A DNA stretch of 64,000 nt, taken from NCBI RefSeq assembly GCF_016593235.1, contig NZ_AP023065.1, forward strand, positions 310,001 to 374,000, in the 5' to 3' direction. This document shows, piece by piece, positions 25,587 through 35,277 of this stretch. Source of the stretch: Nitratiruptor sp. YY09-18. Its GTDB lineage: Bacteria > Campylobacterota > Campylobacteria > Campylobacterales > Nitratiruptoraceae. The notes under the pieces were generated by a model. The model worked only from the letters and a program-made list of their open reading frames with translations, did not search any database and was not told the origin of the DNA. The position numbers and the translations under genes were made by a program. The first letter of the stretch is position 1; each line of letters starts with the position of its first letter.

Positions 25587-26513
25587 TTGAGGCACTTTTT
25601 GACACTCAAAGATTATACAAAAGATGAAATTTTAGAGATTATTGATCTAGCTATTCAAATCAAAGAAGAGACTAAACGCAAAGAGTTTGTGCCGTATCTT
25701 GAGCACCAGACTCTAGCAATGATATTTGAAAAGAGCTCCACAAGGACACGAGTAAGCTTTGAAGTTGGAATCTACCAGTTGGGTGGTATAGGACTTTTTT
25801 TGAGTAAAAATGATATCCAGCTGGGACGTGGAGAGCCTATGAAAGATACAGCACGTGTGGTGAGCCGCATGTGTGATATGGTGATGATTCGCACCTTTGA
25901 ACAAGCTAAACTTGAAGAGTTTGCACGCTATAGCAAAGTACCTGTTATTAATGGACTTACTAATGAGTATCATCCTGTGCAACTTATGGCTGATTATCTA
26001 ACGATGATAGAGTTTGGCAAAGCCGACAATCCGATAGTTGCCTATATAGGTGATGGTAACAATATGGCACATTCATGGCTCATGCTTGCTAGCAAACTAG
26101 GATTTACACTGCGAATTGCAACGCCAAAAGGATATGAACCAAATGAGCATATTTTTGTAGAAGCTTTGAAATTTGCTAAGGAGAGTGGAGCGACAATAGA
26201 GCTGACTCACGATCCCAAAGAAGCTGTCAAAGATGCTGATGTTGTGACGACTGATACATGGATAAGTATGGGACAAGAGGAAGAAAAAGAGAAGCGAATT
26301 CAAGATTTTAAGGGATTTGAAGTTACAAAAGAGCTAATGAAGTTAGCAAAGGATGATGCAATCTTTTTGCATTGTCTGCCTGCATACCGTGGTTATGAGG
26401 TAAGTGAAGATGTTTTTGAAGAGCATGCAGAAGAGATATTTACAGAAGCTGAAAACAGACTCCATGCACAAAAAGGTATTATGGTTTGGCTCGATAGAAA
26501 AAGGAGTAGCTAA
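25587..26513 (+). CDS. argF: Ornithine carbamoyltransferase
   Basis: Makes citrulline from ornithine and carbamoyl phosphate. [11 protein letters not shown] is the carbamoyl-phosphate motif, [11 protein letters not shown] and [12 protein letters not shown] (Cys-Leu-Pro, ornithine site) complete the signature. 308 residues. TTG start at 25587, supported by AAAAAGGA upstream. The downstream DUF2603 gene begins immediately after the stop. Confidence 0.95.
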   Translation: MRHFLTLKDYTKDEILEIIDLAIQIKEETKRKEFVPYLEHQTLAMIFEKSSTRTRVSFEVGIYQLGGIGLFLSKNDIQLGRGEPMKDTARVVSRMCDMVMIRTFEQAKLEEFARYSKVPVINGLTNEYHPVQLMADYLTMIEFGKADNPIVAYIGDGNNMAHSWLMLASKLGFTLRIATPKGYEPNEHIFVEALKFAKESGATIELTHDPKEAVKDADVVTTDTWISMGQEEEKEKRIQDFKGFEVTKELMKLAKDDAIFLHCLPAYRGYEVSEDVFEEHAEEIFTEAENRLHAQKGIMVWLDRKRSS

Positions 26514-27011
26514 GTGGAACCTATCAAAATAACTGGACAGAACTTGCTTTCTCACATTAACAAAATGGCTACAGAACTTGGCATTGAAAATCCAGCTAAT
26601 GTGACTGTAGTACGTTTAGGAGATACTGAAGACCCTAATAAAAAGACTTTGGAGCTTGTACAAGGCAGTTGGGAAAACAGTGCTCCATGGTTTGTGATAG
26701 GTAAAGATGACAAAGTCTATGTACTCTCAAGTCTCGAATCAATTTTGCAACTGATAAAATCGCTCAATGATACTCGTTATGAGAATTTTAATCTCAAACT
26801 TGAAAAAGCGATACTAGAAAATCTTCCGGTTGATTTTAATGATGTTTGGGTAGTGGCAATGAATGAGATTCAAAAACGTTTAGCTGAGAGCAAAAACAAA
26901 AATCTTCTCGATATTGATATTAAAAAGCTTGTTAAAGATATCAAAAAAAATCACCCAAATCTTTTTATGCGACTCAAAGATTTCCAATTCCCACCTATGC
27001 AGGGGGAGTAG
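26514..27011 (+). CDS. DUF2603 (UPF0763) family protein
   Basis: 165-residue cytoplasmic protein of unknown function with the lineage-specific pattern (NVTVVRLGD, KTLELVQGSWENSAPWFVIG, HPNLFMRLKDFQFP). The family is, to my knowledge, essentially restricted to Campylobacterota and helps place the organism. GTG start; sits without gaps between argF and hemN, in the same operon. Confidence 0.8.
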   Translation: MEPIKITGQNLLSHINKMATELGIENPANVTVVRLGDTEDPNKKTLELVQGSWENSAPWFVIGKDDKVYVLSSLESILQLIKSLNDTRYENFNLKLEKAILENLPVDFNDVWVVAMNEIQKRLAESKNKNLLDIDIKKLVKDIKKNHPNLFMRLKDFQFPPMQGE

Positions 27012-28379
27012 ATGATAGATTTTGAAAAATTTGTAAAATATTCTCGACCAGGCCCTCGTTATACGAGTTATCCAACAGCGGTAGAATTTAATGAGGATTT
27101 TACATATGGTGAATATATAGAGAAACTGCAAAATCAAGATAGCTCCAAACCTCTCTCACTCTATTTTCACCTTCCGTTTTGCCGCAGTGCGTGCTACTTT
27201 TGTGGATGTAACGTAGTCTTTACATCAAAAGAGGATAAAAAAGAGCGCTACATAAACTATCTCAAACGTGAGCTTGACATTCTTTCAAGCTATCTCGATA
27301 CTTCTCGCAGTGTAATTCAGCTCCACTTTGGTGGAGGTACTCCTACATTTTTCTCACCTGAACAGCTTGATGTTATTATAAAAGAGATTAAGAAGGTTTT
27401 CCCAAACTGGAGCAATGAAGCAGAGGTAAGCTGTGAGATAGATCCAAGATTTTTGAGCGAAGAACATATGCAGGTGTTAGCCAAGGGAGGTTTTAACAGG
27501 GTAAGTTTTGGTGTGCAAGATTTCAATGAACAGGTACAAAAAGCCGTCCATCGAATTCAAAGTTTTGAAATCACCAAAAATGCCGTAGATCTTGCACGAA
27601 AATATAGAATGCAAAGTGTCAATATCGATCTTATCTATGGCTTGCCTTATCAGACGTTGCAAAGTTTTCAAGAGACTCTTGACCTTACACTCAAACTCGA
27701 TCCTGATCGTCTTGCAGTCTTCAACTATGCCCATGTACCATGGCTTAAAAAGACAATGCGCAAAATTGATGAGACTACTCTCCCAACACCTGATGTAAAA
27801 TTGGCCATTTTAAAATATACTATTGACTTTTTTACAACACATGGCTATAAAATGATAGGGATGGATCATTTTGCAAAACCTGAAGATGAGCTTTTTCGTG
27901 CCATTGAGAAAGGAGAACTTCACCGAAATTTCCAAGGATATACTACCAAAGGTGGTGCAGACTTAATAGGTATAGGACTCACGAGTATTGGTGAGGGAGA
28001 AGATTACTATGCCCAAAACTATAAAGAGATGCACCTTTATGAAGAGGCAATAGATTGCGGAAAGCTCCCCTTTCACAGAGGTGTGAAACTTTCATTTGAT
28101 GATAGAGTACGAAAAGCTGTCATTATGGAGCTTATGGCTAACTTCAAGCTCGATATTCCAAGGATAGAAAAGGAGTTTGGCATCAACTTCAAAGAGTACT
28201 TTGCAGATGCTTTGCAAGCACTTAAAGAGTTTGAAGAGCAGGACCTTGTAAAGCTGAGTGATCATGCAATTGAGGTAAGTCCTACGGGAACTCTTCTCAT
28301 TCGCAATATCGTCATGCCTTTTGATGCGTATATGAAAAAGCATGGTGAAGGTAAAAAGGTATTTAGCAAAACGGTATGA
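27012..28379 (+). CDS. hemN: Oxygen-independent coproporphyrinogen III oxidase
   Basis: Radical-SAM enzyme that converts coproporphyrinogen III to protoporphyrinogen IX without oxygen. Fe-S ligands C57, C61, C64 in PFCRSACYFCGC, SAM-binding FGGGTPTFF, and the HemN C-terminal domain (KGGADLIGIGLTSIG, LIRNIVMPFDAYM). The 455-residue size and the C-x3-C-x2-C-x-C pattern separate HemN from HemW-like proteins. Overlaps addB by 4 nt. Confidence 0.95.
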   Translation: MIDFEKFVKYSRPGPRYTSYPTAVEFNEDFTYGEYIEKLQNQDSSKPLSLYFHLPFCRSACYFCGCNVVFTSKEDKKERYINYLKRELDILSSYLDTSRSVIQLHFGGGTPTFFSPEQLDVIIKEIKKVFPNWSNEAEVSCEIDPRFLSEEHMQVLAKGGFNRVSFGVQDFNEQVQKAVHRIQSFEITKNAVDLARKYRMQSVNIDLIYGLPYQTLQSFQETLDLTLKLDPDRLAVFNYAHVPWLKKTMRKIDETTLPTPDVKLAILKYTIDFFTTHGYKMIGMDHFAKPEDELFRAIEKGELHRNFQGYTTKGGADLIGIGLTSIGEGEDYYAQNYKEMHLYEEAIDCGKLPFHRGVKLSFDDRVRKAVIMELMANFKLDIPRIEKEFGINFKEYFADALQALKEFEEQDLVKLSDHAIEVSPTGTLLIRNIVMPFDAYMKKHGEGKKVFSKTV

Positions 28380-30568
28380 AACTTCTTGTCTTTACTACCC
28401 AAAGAGAGCTGCGCCAATTTGCAGCCTCCCATCCCCAAAAACTCCTCCCCAAACTCCTTACAATTGGTGATTTTTTAGATAGAGCAATTCTTAGCGACTA
28501 TGCATTTGTGGATGAGGAGCTGCGCAACTACTATTTTTATCAAGCCTGCAAAAGTGTTGATTTGGCAAAACTCGGAATTGATGAGAACTTTGAAAAGTTT
28601 TTGCAAGCGAGCGAAACACTCTACAGTTTTTTAAAAGAGATGTTTTTGGAGCGAGTCGATTTTGCAACGCTCATGATGAGTGATACCTATGCAGAGTATA
28701 GCGAGCATATTGCAATTCTTCAAGAGATTCGTCAAAACTACAAAAAGCTACTTCATGCTAAAGGATTTACTGATATTATCGTATTGGATGAGTATCAAAT
28801 TAATCATAAATATTTTGACCAGTTTGAGGATATTACTATTAAACTTGCAGGATATTTGACCAAATTTGATAGGGAGATTATTGAACAGATAAAGGTGCCT
28901 TTAGCAATAGATTTTTGGGCGAGTAGATTCAATCTTCCTCTTGCAAGGAAAATGTTTGGTATAGAAGAGCCTGGGCACTACATCATTAAAAATGGCAAGG
29001 TTGAAAAAGTCCAGGATGATAACCCTATATTACAAACTCTTGCATACAAATCCTTTCCCAAACGTATAGAACAGTGTAACTATATTTTTGCCAAGATTGA
29101 AGAGTTTGTCCAAAATGGAATCGATCCACAAAACATAGTAGTGATTGTACCTCAAGCTGATTTCAAGGAGTATCTAGAGAGTTTTGATAGACTTAATAAT
29201 CTTAATTTCAGTATGGGAGAGAGTTTTATCTATTCGCCTTTATATCGCAAATTGGAGGCTCTTTATAAATATCTCTATCTCCAAGAAGAGGAGTTTGCAA
29301 AAAAACTTCGCCAAGAAGAGGTAGAGGAGTTTCGCAATATTACAAATTGGCATGATCTCAAAGAGTTTATATTTGCCCATGCAAATGACAAGGAAAAGCG
29401 CCTTATTGAAGAAGATCTCTTTCGTTTTGAGAGGATGCTTGATCATATTGATCTCTCTTTTGAAGCGATTTTGCATCTGCTGCTAAGAAGACTACAAAAT
29501 TTACGTTTTGATGATATTCGTGGCGGTAAAGTAACAGTAATGGAGGTGCTGGAAAGTAGGGGAACACAATTTGATGGGGTGATCATTGCTGATTTTAATG
29601 AAGGGGTAGTGCCAAAACTTTCGCAAGAGGATACCTTTTTGAATAGTACCACAAGAAGGCATGCAAAATTACCAACGACCGCAGAGAAAAAGTCGCTTCA
29701 AAAGCATTACTACTATACACTTCTTGCTACAGCTAAAAGAGCAGTAGTGAGTTTTGTAAAAAATGAAGAGAGCGATGCAAGCCGCTTTTTGTGGGAGTTG
29801 CCATTTGAAAAAAGGGAAGAGAAGCTAAGTTACAGCAGTGTGCTTTATAGATTTTCTAAAGCTCCGCATGTTTATGAAAAAATAGAGACATTTCCAAAGC
29901 CAGTAAAGCTTTCACCAACAATGCTTGAGATTTTACTTAAATGCCCTCTGCGTTATTATCTGAGCTATCATCAAGGAATTCGGGATAACGAGAAAGGTTA
30001 TCAAGGTATAGCAATCCATAGAGCTATTGAGGAAGCTATCAAGAGAACTCCCAGATCTGAAGAGGAGTATTTTACTTTTATTTGGGAAGCATTATTAAAA
30101 GGTACTTCACGCCAGGAGCGCTATAATCTCAGTGTAGATTGGTATCAAAGGCTCAAAAAATTTGCTACTGCAGATTTTCGCAATTTACGCGGGAAAATCC
30201 GTACTGAAGTAAAAGCAAGTCGCGAGCTGGATGGTATTGTACTTGAAGCGCGTGTAGACCGCTTGATAGAACATAATGGCAAGATATTTATATACGATTA
30301 TAAAACAAATAATACTAGGAACTATCTTAATCACTACCTCAAAGACACTGCAAAACTTCAAGCTGAATTTTATAGCTATATTTGGCAGAGTGATGAGGTC
30401 TATTTTTGGGATCTGCGCAATACAAAACTGCAAAAAGTGGATACTAAAGAAAGTCGAAGTCTCTTGAAAGAGGCTTTGGAAAGAGTAGAGTGTATTACAA
30501 GAAAGAGTGATGATATAGCATATTGTCGTTATTGTCAATTTAAATTCGGCTGTAGAGGTGAAGTGTGA
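28376..30568 (+). CDS. addB: AddB-like helicase-nuclease subunit with Fe-S cluster motif
   Basis: Partner of AddA in double-strand-break resection and recombination. The 730-residue protein has an inactive helicase-like body and a C-terminal PD-(D/E)XK nuclease (GIAIHRAIEEAI, ARVDRL, IFIYDYKTNN). Cysteines in LLKCPLRYYL and AYCRYCQFKFGC match the four Cys that hold the AddB 4Fe-4S cluster. Overlaps hemN and addA by 4 nt each. Confidence 0.88.
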   Translation: MKLLVFTTQRELRQFAASHPQKLLPKLLTIGDFLDRAILSDYAFVDEELRNYYFYQACKSVDLAKLGIDENFEKFLQASETLYSFLKEMFLERVDFATLMMSDTYAEYSEHIAILQEIRQNYKKLLHAKGFTDIIVLDEYQINHKYFDQFEDITIKLAGYLTKFDREIIEQIKVPLAIDFWASRFNLPLARKMFGIEEPGHYIIKNGKVEKVQDDNPILQTLAYKSFPKRIEQCNYIFAKIEEFVQNGIDPQNIVVIVPQADFKEYLESFDRLNNLNFSMGESFIYSPLYRKLEALYKYLYLQEEEFAKKLRQEEVEEFRNITNWHDLKEFIFAHANDKEKRLIEEDLFRFERMLDHIDLSFEAILHLLLRRLQNLRFDDIRGGKVTVMEVLESRGTQFDGVIIADFNEGVVPKLSQEDTFLNSTTRRHAKLPTTAEKKSLQKHYYYTLLATAKRAVVSFVKNEESDASRFLWELPFEKREEKLSYSSVLYRFSKAPHVYEKIETFPKPVKLSPTMLEILLKCPLRYYLSYHQGIRDNEKGYQGIAIHRAIEEAIKRTPRSEEEYFTFIWEALLKGTSRQERYNLSVDWYQRLKKFATADFRNLRGKIRTEVKASRELDGIVLEARVDRLIEHNGKIFIYDYKTNNTRNYLNHYLKDTAKLQAEFYSYIWQSDEVYFWDLRNTKLQKVDTKESRSLLKEALERVECITRKSDDIAYCRYCQFKFGCRGEV

Positions 30569-33144
30569 GAGAGATGTTAGCACTCAAAGCAAGTGCAGGT
30601 ACAGGTAAAACCTATGCATTGGCTTTGCGTTATCTTGCCAAACTCTTCATGGAAGCAACACCTTATGATGTACTCGCTATTACCTTTACCAACAAAGCAG
30701 CCAATGAGATGCGAGAGCGTATAGGAGAGTTTTTGCAAAAACTTGAAAGAGACAAAGAATTAGCACAAAACCTCTCACATATCACAGGACTTACTCTTGA
30801 TGAGATTAATCAGCGCAAAGAGAAAGTTTTTGCAAAATTTTTACGTGATGATTTACTTATTATGACAATAGATTCTTTTGTACAAAGAATTTTACGGAAG
30901 TTTTCTTATTATGGTGGAGTTGCAAGCGATTTTGAAATCGGTGAATGTGAAATTTTTGAGCAATTTTTAGAAGAGTTGAATGAGAGAGAATATCACGAAT
31001 TTATCTCATTTGCATTATGGTATGGTGCAAAAGTGGAGGAGTTTTTTACTACTCTTTATGAAAAAGATAAAGAACTTCCTCCGCCTCCAGATCCTTTGCA
31101 AGATAATACGCAAAAAATCATCGATCTTTATAATAAAATAGTAGCCCATGTGCAGATATATGGCAGTGATGCAAAGAAAAAAGAGTATCATGAAACTGAT
31201 GATATAGATAAAATTCTCTATACATCAAATGGGATTAGAGCATATCTCAAAAAAGAAAATTGTAAAATACCAGGTGTAAAAAGATGTGAAGTGATAGAGC
31301 AGGAATTCCAAGAACTCAAACGGGAAATAACATACTATTTTGCATATCGTGAATCGGTATTTCTCTCACTGTTATACAAGTTTTATTCTCGCTACAAAGA
31401 ACTTAAACTCGCTTTCATTACAAAGCAAAATCTTCTTTCTTTTACAGATATCAAGCATATCACATATGATCTTTTACAGCACTCAATTGCTAAAGATTTT
31501 CTCTATTTTCGTCTCGATAGTAAACTGGCTCACATAATGATCGATGAGTTTCAGGATACTTCGGTGGAAGATTGGAAAATATTTGAACCTTTAGTTGATG
31601 AGATAGCAGCTGGAAGTGGAAGCAGAGATTTTCGCAGTTTCTTCTATGTAGGAGATATTAAGCAGTCGATTTATGGCTTTCGTGGAGGAAAGCCTGAACT
31701 CTTTGATTATGTAGCAAACCGTTATAACATGCAAATTGAGGAGCTTGATATCAATTATCGCTCCAGAGAAAACATTGTGGCATATGTAAATGAGGAGTTT
31801 GATTTAGAGCAAAAAAGTGTAAAAGAGGGAGGATATGTAGAAGTAGTAGAAAGTGATGAAACTCTGCTAGCTCTAGAAGAGAAACTGCATATGCTGCTTG
31901 AAGCTGGTGTAGCAAGTAAAGATATCGCAATTCTTGTACCTCGCAATGATGATGTATTAAAAGTTGCAGAATTTTTGGAAGAGAAGTTTAGTCTCAAAGC
32001 CTCTACGAGCATTTCAAAGCTTGTGATCCATCAGCCCTTTGCAAGAGCAGTAATAGAAGCTATTAAATATCTCAAAGATAATACCAATACATTGGCACTT
32101 TTTCACTTTTGCTCAATTACAGGCGAAGAGAATATTGAAGATTTTGAACTTGAAAAACCTGTACAGTTGATCCGCAAAATCTGTGACAGATATGAGCTGT
32201 GGGATGAGTCTACACTCACACTCATGCAAGAAGCGGTAGCATATAAAGATATCGAGGAGTTTTTGCTTTATATCGAAGAGCTTCCTACTCAAATGCCAAG
32301 TAGTATGCAACATATTGAAGTGCTTACAATTCATAAATCAAAAGGTCTCGCTTTCAAGCATACTATAGTCCTTGATGTTTTAGGACTAGATAAGCCAAAA
32401 TATCCAAAAGTAATTTTTGACTATGATGATATTACTTTGCAAAAACTAATATTGCGCCAAAAGGGTAGAGAAGAATTTGATGTACGATATAAAGAAATTT
32501 TACAAAAGGCTGAACAAAAAGAGCAAAAAGAGTTGCACAATGTAGCTTATGTAGCTCTTACAAGAGCGATCGATTCCCTTATAGTTATCAAAAAGCCAAA
32601 AAGCAGGAGATTTGGTTTTTTGCACACTACCAAAAGAGGAGTAATTTCTCCCCAGAATGACTCCTCTTCTTATGAAGAGTTGCAAGATTTCTCTTTGCCT
32701 CTTCGCTACTATGGTAAACAGGAGTTTATAGAAGAGCAGGAGTATAAACCTAATGAGTATGCTGCAATTTACAAAGGTGAGGCTATCCATAAAGGTTTTG
32801 AAATTGGAGTTGACTATGTCAAATCTCGTTATAAAGTCTTTGTGGATGTTGATGATATCGACCAGATTATACAAAGTGTACAAGATGATATTGAAAAGCA
32901 CTTTAAAGGAGAGTTTTACAAAGAGATTCCCTTTGTGCACAAACAGCGCCTCGGTATAATTGACTTGCTTATTCGTACCGACAGTGGTTATGTGGTGATT
33001 GACTACAAGAGTGTACGGCCTGCAGATGAGAGTGGATATATAAGGCAGGTAAGTTTTTATAAAGAGGCAATAAAGATGATTACAGGACAGCCATGCCAGG
33101 GGTATCTTTATTATATAGATCAAAAACTAATGAAAAAGGTCTAA
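30565..33144 (+). CDS. addA: AddA-like UvrD/RecB family helicase-nuclease
   Basis: Superfamily 1 helicase with nuclease domain, acting with AddB on DNA ends. Walker A ASAGTGKTYAL at 9-19, ITFTNKAANEMRERI, Walker B HIMIDEFQDTS, motif III/IV VGDIKQSIYGFRGG, motif V/VI LTIHKSKGLAF and YVALTRA, and nuclease LGIIDLLIR...VVIDYKS. 859 residues, on the short side for AddA but typical of this lineage. Start is GTG 30565 (4-nt overlap with addB) or ATG 30574. Confidence 0.9.
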   Translation: MREMLALKASAGTGKTYALALRYLAKLFMEATPYDVLAITFTNKAANEMRERIGEFLQKLERDKELAQNLSHITGLTLDEINQRKEKVFAKFLRDDLLIMTIDSFVQRILRKFSYYGGVASDFEIGECEIFEQFLEELNEREYHEFISFALWYGAKVEEFFTTLYEKDKELPPPPDPLQDNTQKIIDLYNKIVAHVQIYGSDAKKKEYHETDDIDKILYTSNGIRAYLKKENCKIPGVKRCEVIEQEFQELKREITYYFAYRESVFLSLLYKFYSRYKELKLAFITKQNLLSFTDIKHITYDLLQHSIAKDFLYFRLDSKLAHIMIDEFQDTSVEDWKIFEPLVDEIAAGSGSRDFRSFFYVGDIKQSIYGFRGGKPELFDYVANRYNMQIEELDINYRSRENIVAYVNEEFDLEQKSVKEGGYVEVVESDETLLALEEKLHMLLEAGVASKDIAILVPRNDDVLKVAEFLEEKFSLKASTSISKLVIHQPFARAVIEAIKYLKDNTNTLALFHFCSITGEENIEDFELEKPVQLIRKICDRYELWDESTLTLMQEAVAYKDIEEFLLYIEELPTQMPSSMQHIEVLTIHKSKGLAFKHTIVLDVLGLDKPKYPKVIFDYDDITLQKLILRQKGREEFDVRYKEILQKAEQKEQKELHNVAYVALTRAIDSLIVIKKPKSRRFGFLHTTKRGVISPQNDSSSYEELQDFSLPLRYYGKQEFIEEQEYKPNEYAAIYKGEAIHKGFEIGVDYVKSRYKVFVDVDDIDQIIQSVQDDIEKHFKGEFYKEIPFVHKQRLGIIDLLIRTDSGYVVIDYKSVRPADESGYIRQVSFYKEAIKMITGQPCQGYLYYIDQKLMKKV

Positions 33145-33145
33145 A

Positions 33146-34420
33146 GTGTTTGAATATACCAAAGTAAGCGATGCATGTATCAAATGTGGTAAATGTATCC
33201 CTACATGTACAATTCATCAAATAAATCCAGATGAAACAACAAGTCCTAGAGGGTTTATAGAGCTTTTGGGAGATTATCAAAAGGGTGAACTCGATCTCGA
33301 TAAAACAGCAAAAGATATTTTTGAGAGCTGTTTTTTGTGTACCAATTGTGTAGATGTATGTCCTAACTCTCTCCCTACTGATATGATAATTGAAGAAGTA
33401 CGTGCAGATATTGCTCAAAAATATGGAATCGCTTGGTATAAGAGGGCATTTTTTTGGTTACTGCGTCATCGCAAGATGATGGATATTTTTAGTAAACTTG
33501 GTTTTGTCTTTAAAAGCTGTGCTCTATCTCCTGATCCAAAAGGGCGGGGGCTACTAGCTAAATTTAATCTTCCGATGCTCAAAAAAGGGCGATTGCTCCC
33601 ATCTATGAAGAGTGTGAGCTTTCTCAATAAATATCCAGAGCATCTCAATGAAGGAAAACAGAAAAAGGTCGCTATATTTATCGGATGTTTGGCAAACTAC
33701 AACTACACCGAAATTGGTGATAGCCTCGTAGATATTCTCAAAGCTCTCGAATATGAAATCTATATTCCTAAAAAGCAGCTATGTTGTGGGGCTCCAGCCT
33801 ATTTCACAGGAGATTTTGATACTGTTGCATATCTTACAAAAAGAAACATAGAGTATTTTGAGAGTTTTATCGATGAGGTTGAGGCGATTATAGTACCAGA
33901 GGCTACATGTAGTGCGATGATCAAGCATGATTGGGAGGTCTTTTTCCGCAATCGAGGTGAAGAAGAGTGGGCAAAAAGAGCTGCTAAGTTAAATGAGAAG
34001 ATTTTCATAGCTACACAATGGCTCTACGAAAAGACACCGCTTTTGAAAATTTTGCAAGAGCAAGGTAAGAAGTTGCCAACAAGTGTGACATACCATGATC
34101 CATGCCACGCGCGTAAAGTGCAAGGGGTTTGGAGAGAGCCAAGAGCGCTCCTGGCGCAAAATTTTACAATCAAAGAGATGGAAGATCCCAACCGCTGCTG
34201 TGGGTTTGGAGGAGTGACTATACAGACTGAAAAGTATCATCTCGCTGAAGCTGCAGGTAAGCCAAAGGCCGCCATGATTGAGCAAAGTGGTGCAGAGGTG
34301 GTGGCAGCAGAGTGTAGCGCCTGTAGGGTGCAGATTAGCAATGCTTTGGTGCAAGCAAAGAGCAATGTGGTGTTTAAAAACCCGTTGGAACTAATAGCCG
34401 ATGCATTAAAAGACGATTAA
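33146..34420 (+). CDS. Fe-S oxidoreductase with CCG domains (GlcF/LutA-like)
   Basis: Probably an electron-transfer subunit for a 2-hydroxyacid dehydrogenase. N-terminal pair of 4Fe-4S motifs (CIKCGKCIPTC, CFLCTNCVDVCP) and two cysteine-rich CCG domains (LCCGAPAYFTGD at about 210; RCCGFGGVT at about 350). 424 residues, GTG start one nt after addA. The matching FAD dehydrogenase (glycolate or lactate) is not in the window, so the substrate is unknown. Confidence 0.82.
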   Translation: MFEYTKVSDACIKCGKCIPTCTIHQINPDETTSPRGFIELLGDYQKGELDLDKTAKDIFESCFLCTNCVDVCPNSLPTDMIIEEVRADIAQKYGIAWYKRAFFWLLRHRKMMDIFSKLGFVFKSCALSPDPKGRGLLAKFNLPMLKKGRLLPSMKSVSFLNKYPEHLNEGKQKKVAIFIGCLANYNYTEIGDSLVDILKALEYEIYIPKKQLCCGAPAYFTGDFDTVAYLTKRNIEYFESFIDEVEAIIVPEATCSAMIKHDWEVFFRNRGEEEWAKRAAKLNEKIFIATQWLYEKTPLLKILQEQGKKLPTSVTYHDPCHARKVQGVWREPRALLAQNFTIKEMEDPNRCCGFGGVTIQTEKYHLAEAAGKPKAAMIEQSGAEVVAAECSACRVQISNALVQAKSNVVFKNPLELIADALKDD

Positions 34421-34432
34421 TCATTTAGTTTA

Positions 34433-34438
34433 TATAAT
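34433..34438 (+). promoter_or_regulatory. Possible -10 box for carbonic anhydrase gene
   Basis: TATAAT 20 nt before the ATG at 34459, in the 38-bp gap after the Fe-S protein gene. Spacing to the ribosome site (AAAAAAGGT) is reasonable. No clear -35. Confidence 0.4.
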
Positions 34439-34458
34439 TAAAACAAAAAAGGTAGACT

Positions 34459-35208
34459 ATGAGAAAAATTATCATAATGGCAGGATTGGCTTCTGGACTC
34501 CTCTTTGCAGGAGTGACTGGTGCAGGACACCATGCAGAGCATAAGCACTGGAGCTATAAAGGCAGTGAAGGGCCTATACATTGGGGTGAGATAGATCCAA
34601 AGTTTCGTATGTGTAAACTTGGTGTCAATCAGTCTCCTATTAATATGAACAGATTTATCGACGCAAAACTTCCAGATTTACAAATCACCTATGCTGGTAT
34701 TAGCAAAGAGGTGGTCAATAATGGTCATACTATTAAAGTAACAGCAAGTGGTAAAAATGAAGTAGTGGTAGATGGCATACCATTTGAGCTCATGCAATAC
34801 CACTTCCACACTCCTAGCGAGAATACTCTCAATGGCAAACACTTCCCAATGGAAGGGCACTTTGTTCACAAAAGTAAAGATGGAGAGTATCTTGTTATTG
34901 CTTTGATGTTTAAAGAGGGAAAGAAAAATAGTGCCCTCGAAAAGGTTTTGACATATTTGGACCCAAAAGTAGGAAACAAGAAAAATCTCAAAGAGATGTT
35001 TAATCCCGGAGACTTTTTTCCAAAAAAACTAGACTACTACCGCTATGATGGATCTTTTACTACTCCTCCATGTACTGAAGGTGTTCGTTGGATAGTGCTC
35101 AAAAATCCTGTTGAGGCTTCCAAAGAGCAGATTGCAAAGATGCATGCAATGATGGGTAATAATAATCGCCCAACACAACCTCTCCATGCAAGGGTAATTT
35201 TAAAATAA
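34459..35208 (+). CDS. Periplasmic alpha-class carbonic anhydrase
   Basis: Interconverts CO2 and bicarbonate outside the inner membrane. Signal peptide 1-18 followed by a His-rich stretch (HHAEHKH). Zinc ligands H115 and H117 (YHFHTPSEN) and H134 (EGHFVH); the YDGSFTTPPCTEGVRW motif is also present, and C52 with the TPPC cysteine can form the usual disulfide. 249 residues. Helicobacter and vent Campylobacterota have this class; here it may support CO2 supply or pH control. Confidence 0.95.
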   Translation: MRKIIIMAGLASGLLFAGVTGAGHHAEHKHWSYKGSEGPIHWGEIDPKFRMCKLGVNQSPINMNRFIDAKLPDLQITYAGISKEVVNNGHTIKVTASGKNEVVVDGIPFELMQYHFHTPSENTLNGKHFPMEGHFVHKSKDGEYLVIALMFKEGKKNSALEKVLTYLDPKVGNKKNLKEMFNPGDFFPKKLDYYRYDGSFTTPPCTEGVRWIVLKNPVEASKEQIAKMHAMMGNNNRPTQPLHARVILK

Positions 35209-35224
35209 AAATACTCTTTGCATC

Positions 35225-35251
35225 TAAATAATTGTCCCAGCCTTTCGATAA
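35225..35251 (+). promoter_or_regulatory. Candidate sigma-28 (FliA) promoter of the chemoreceptor
   Basis: TAAA at 35225-35228, exactly 15 nt, then TTCGATAA at 35244-35251, against the consensus TAAA-N15-GCCGATAA (six of eight -10 positions match). It precedes a chemoreceptor, the class of gene FliA controls. The predicted start point would be near 35258. Confidence 0.55.
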
Positions 35252-35277
35252 TAGATAAAAACAAAAGAGGCTGGGCA

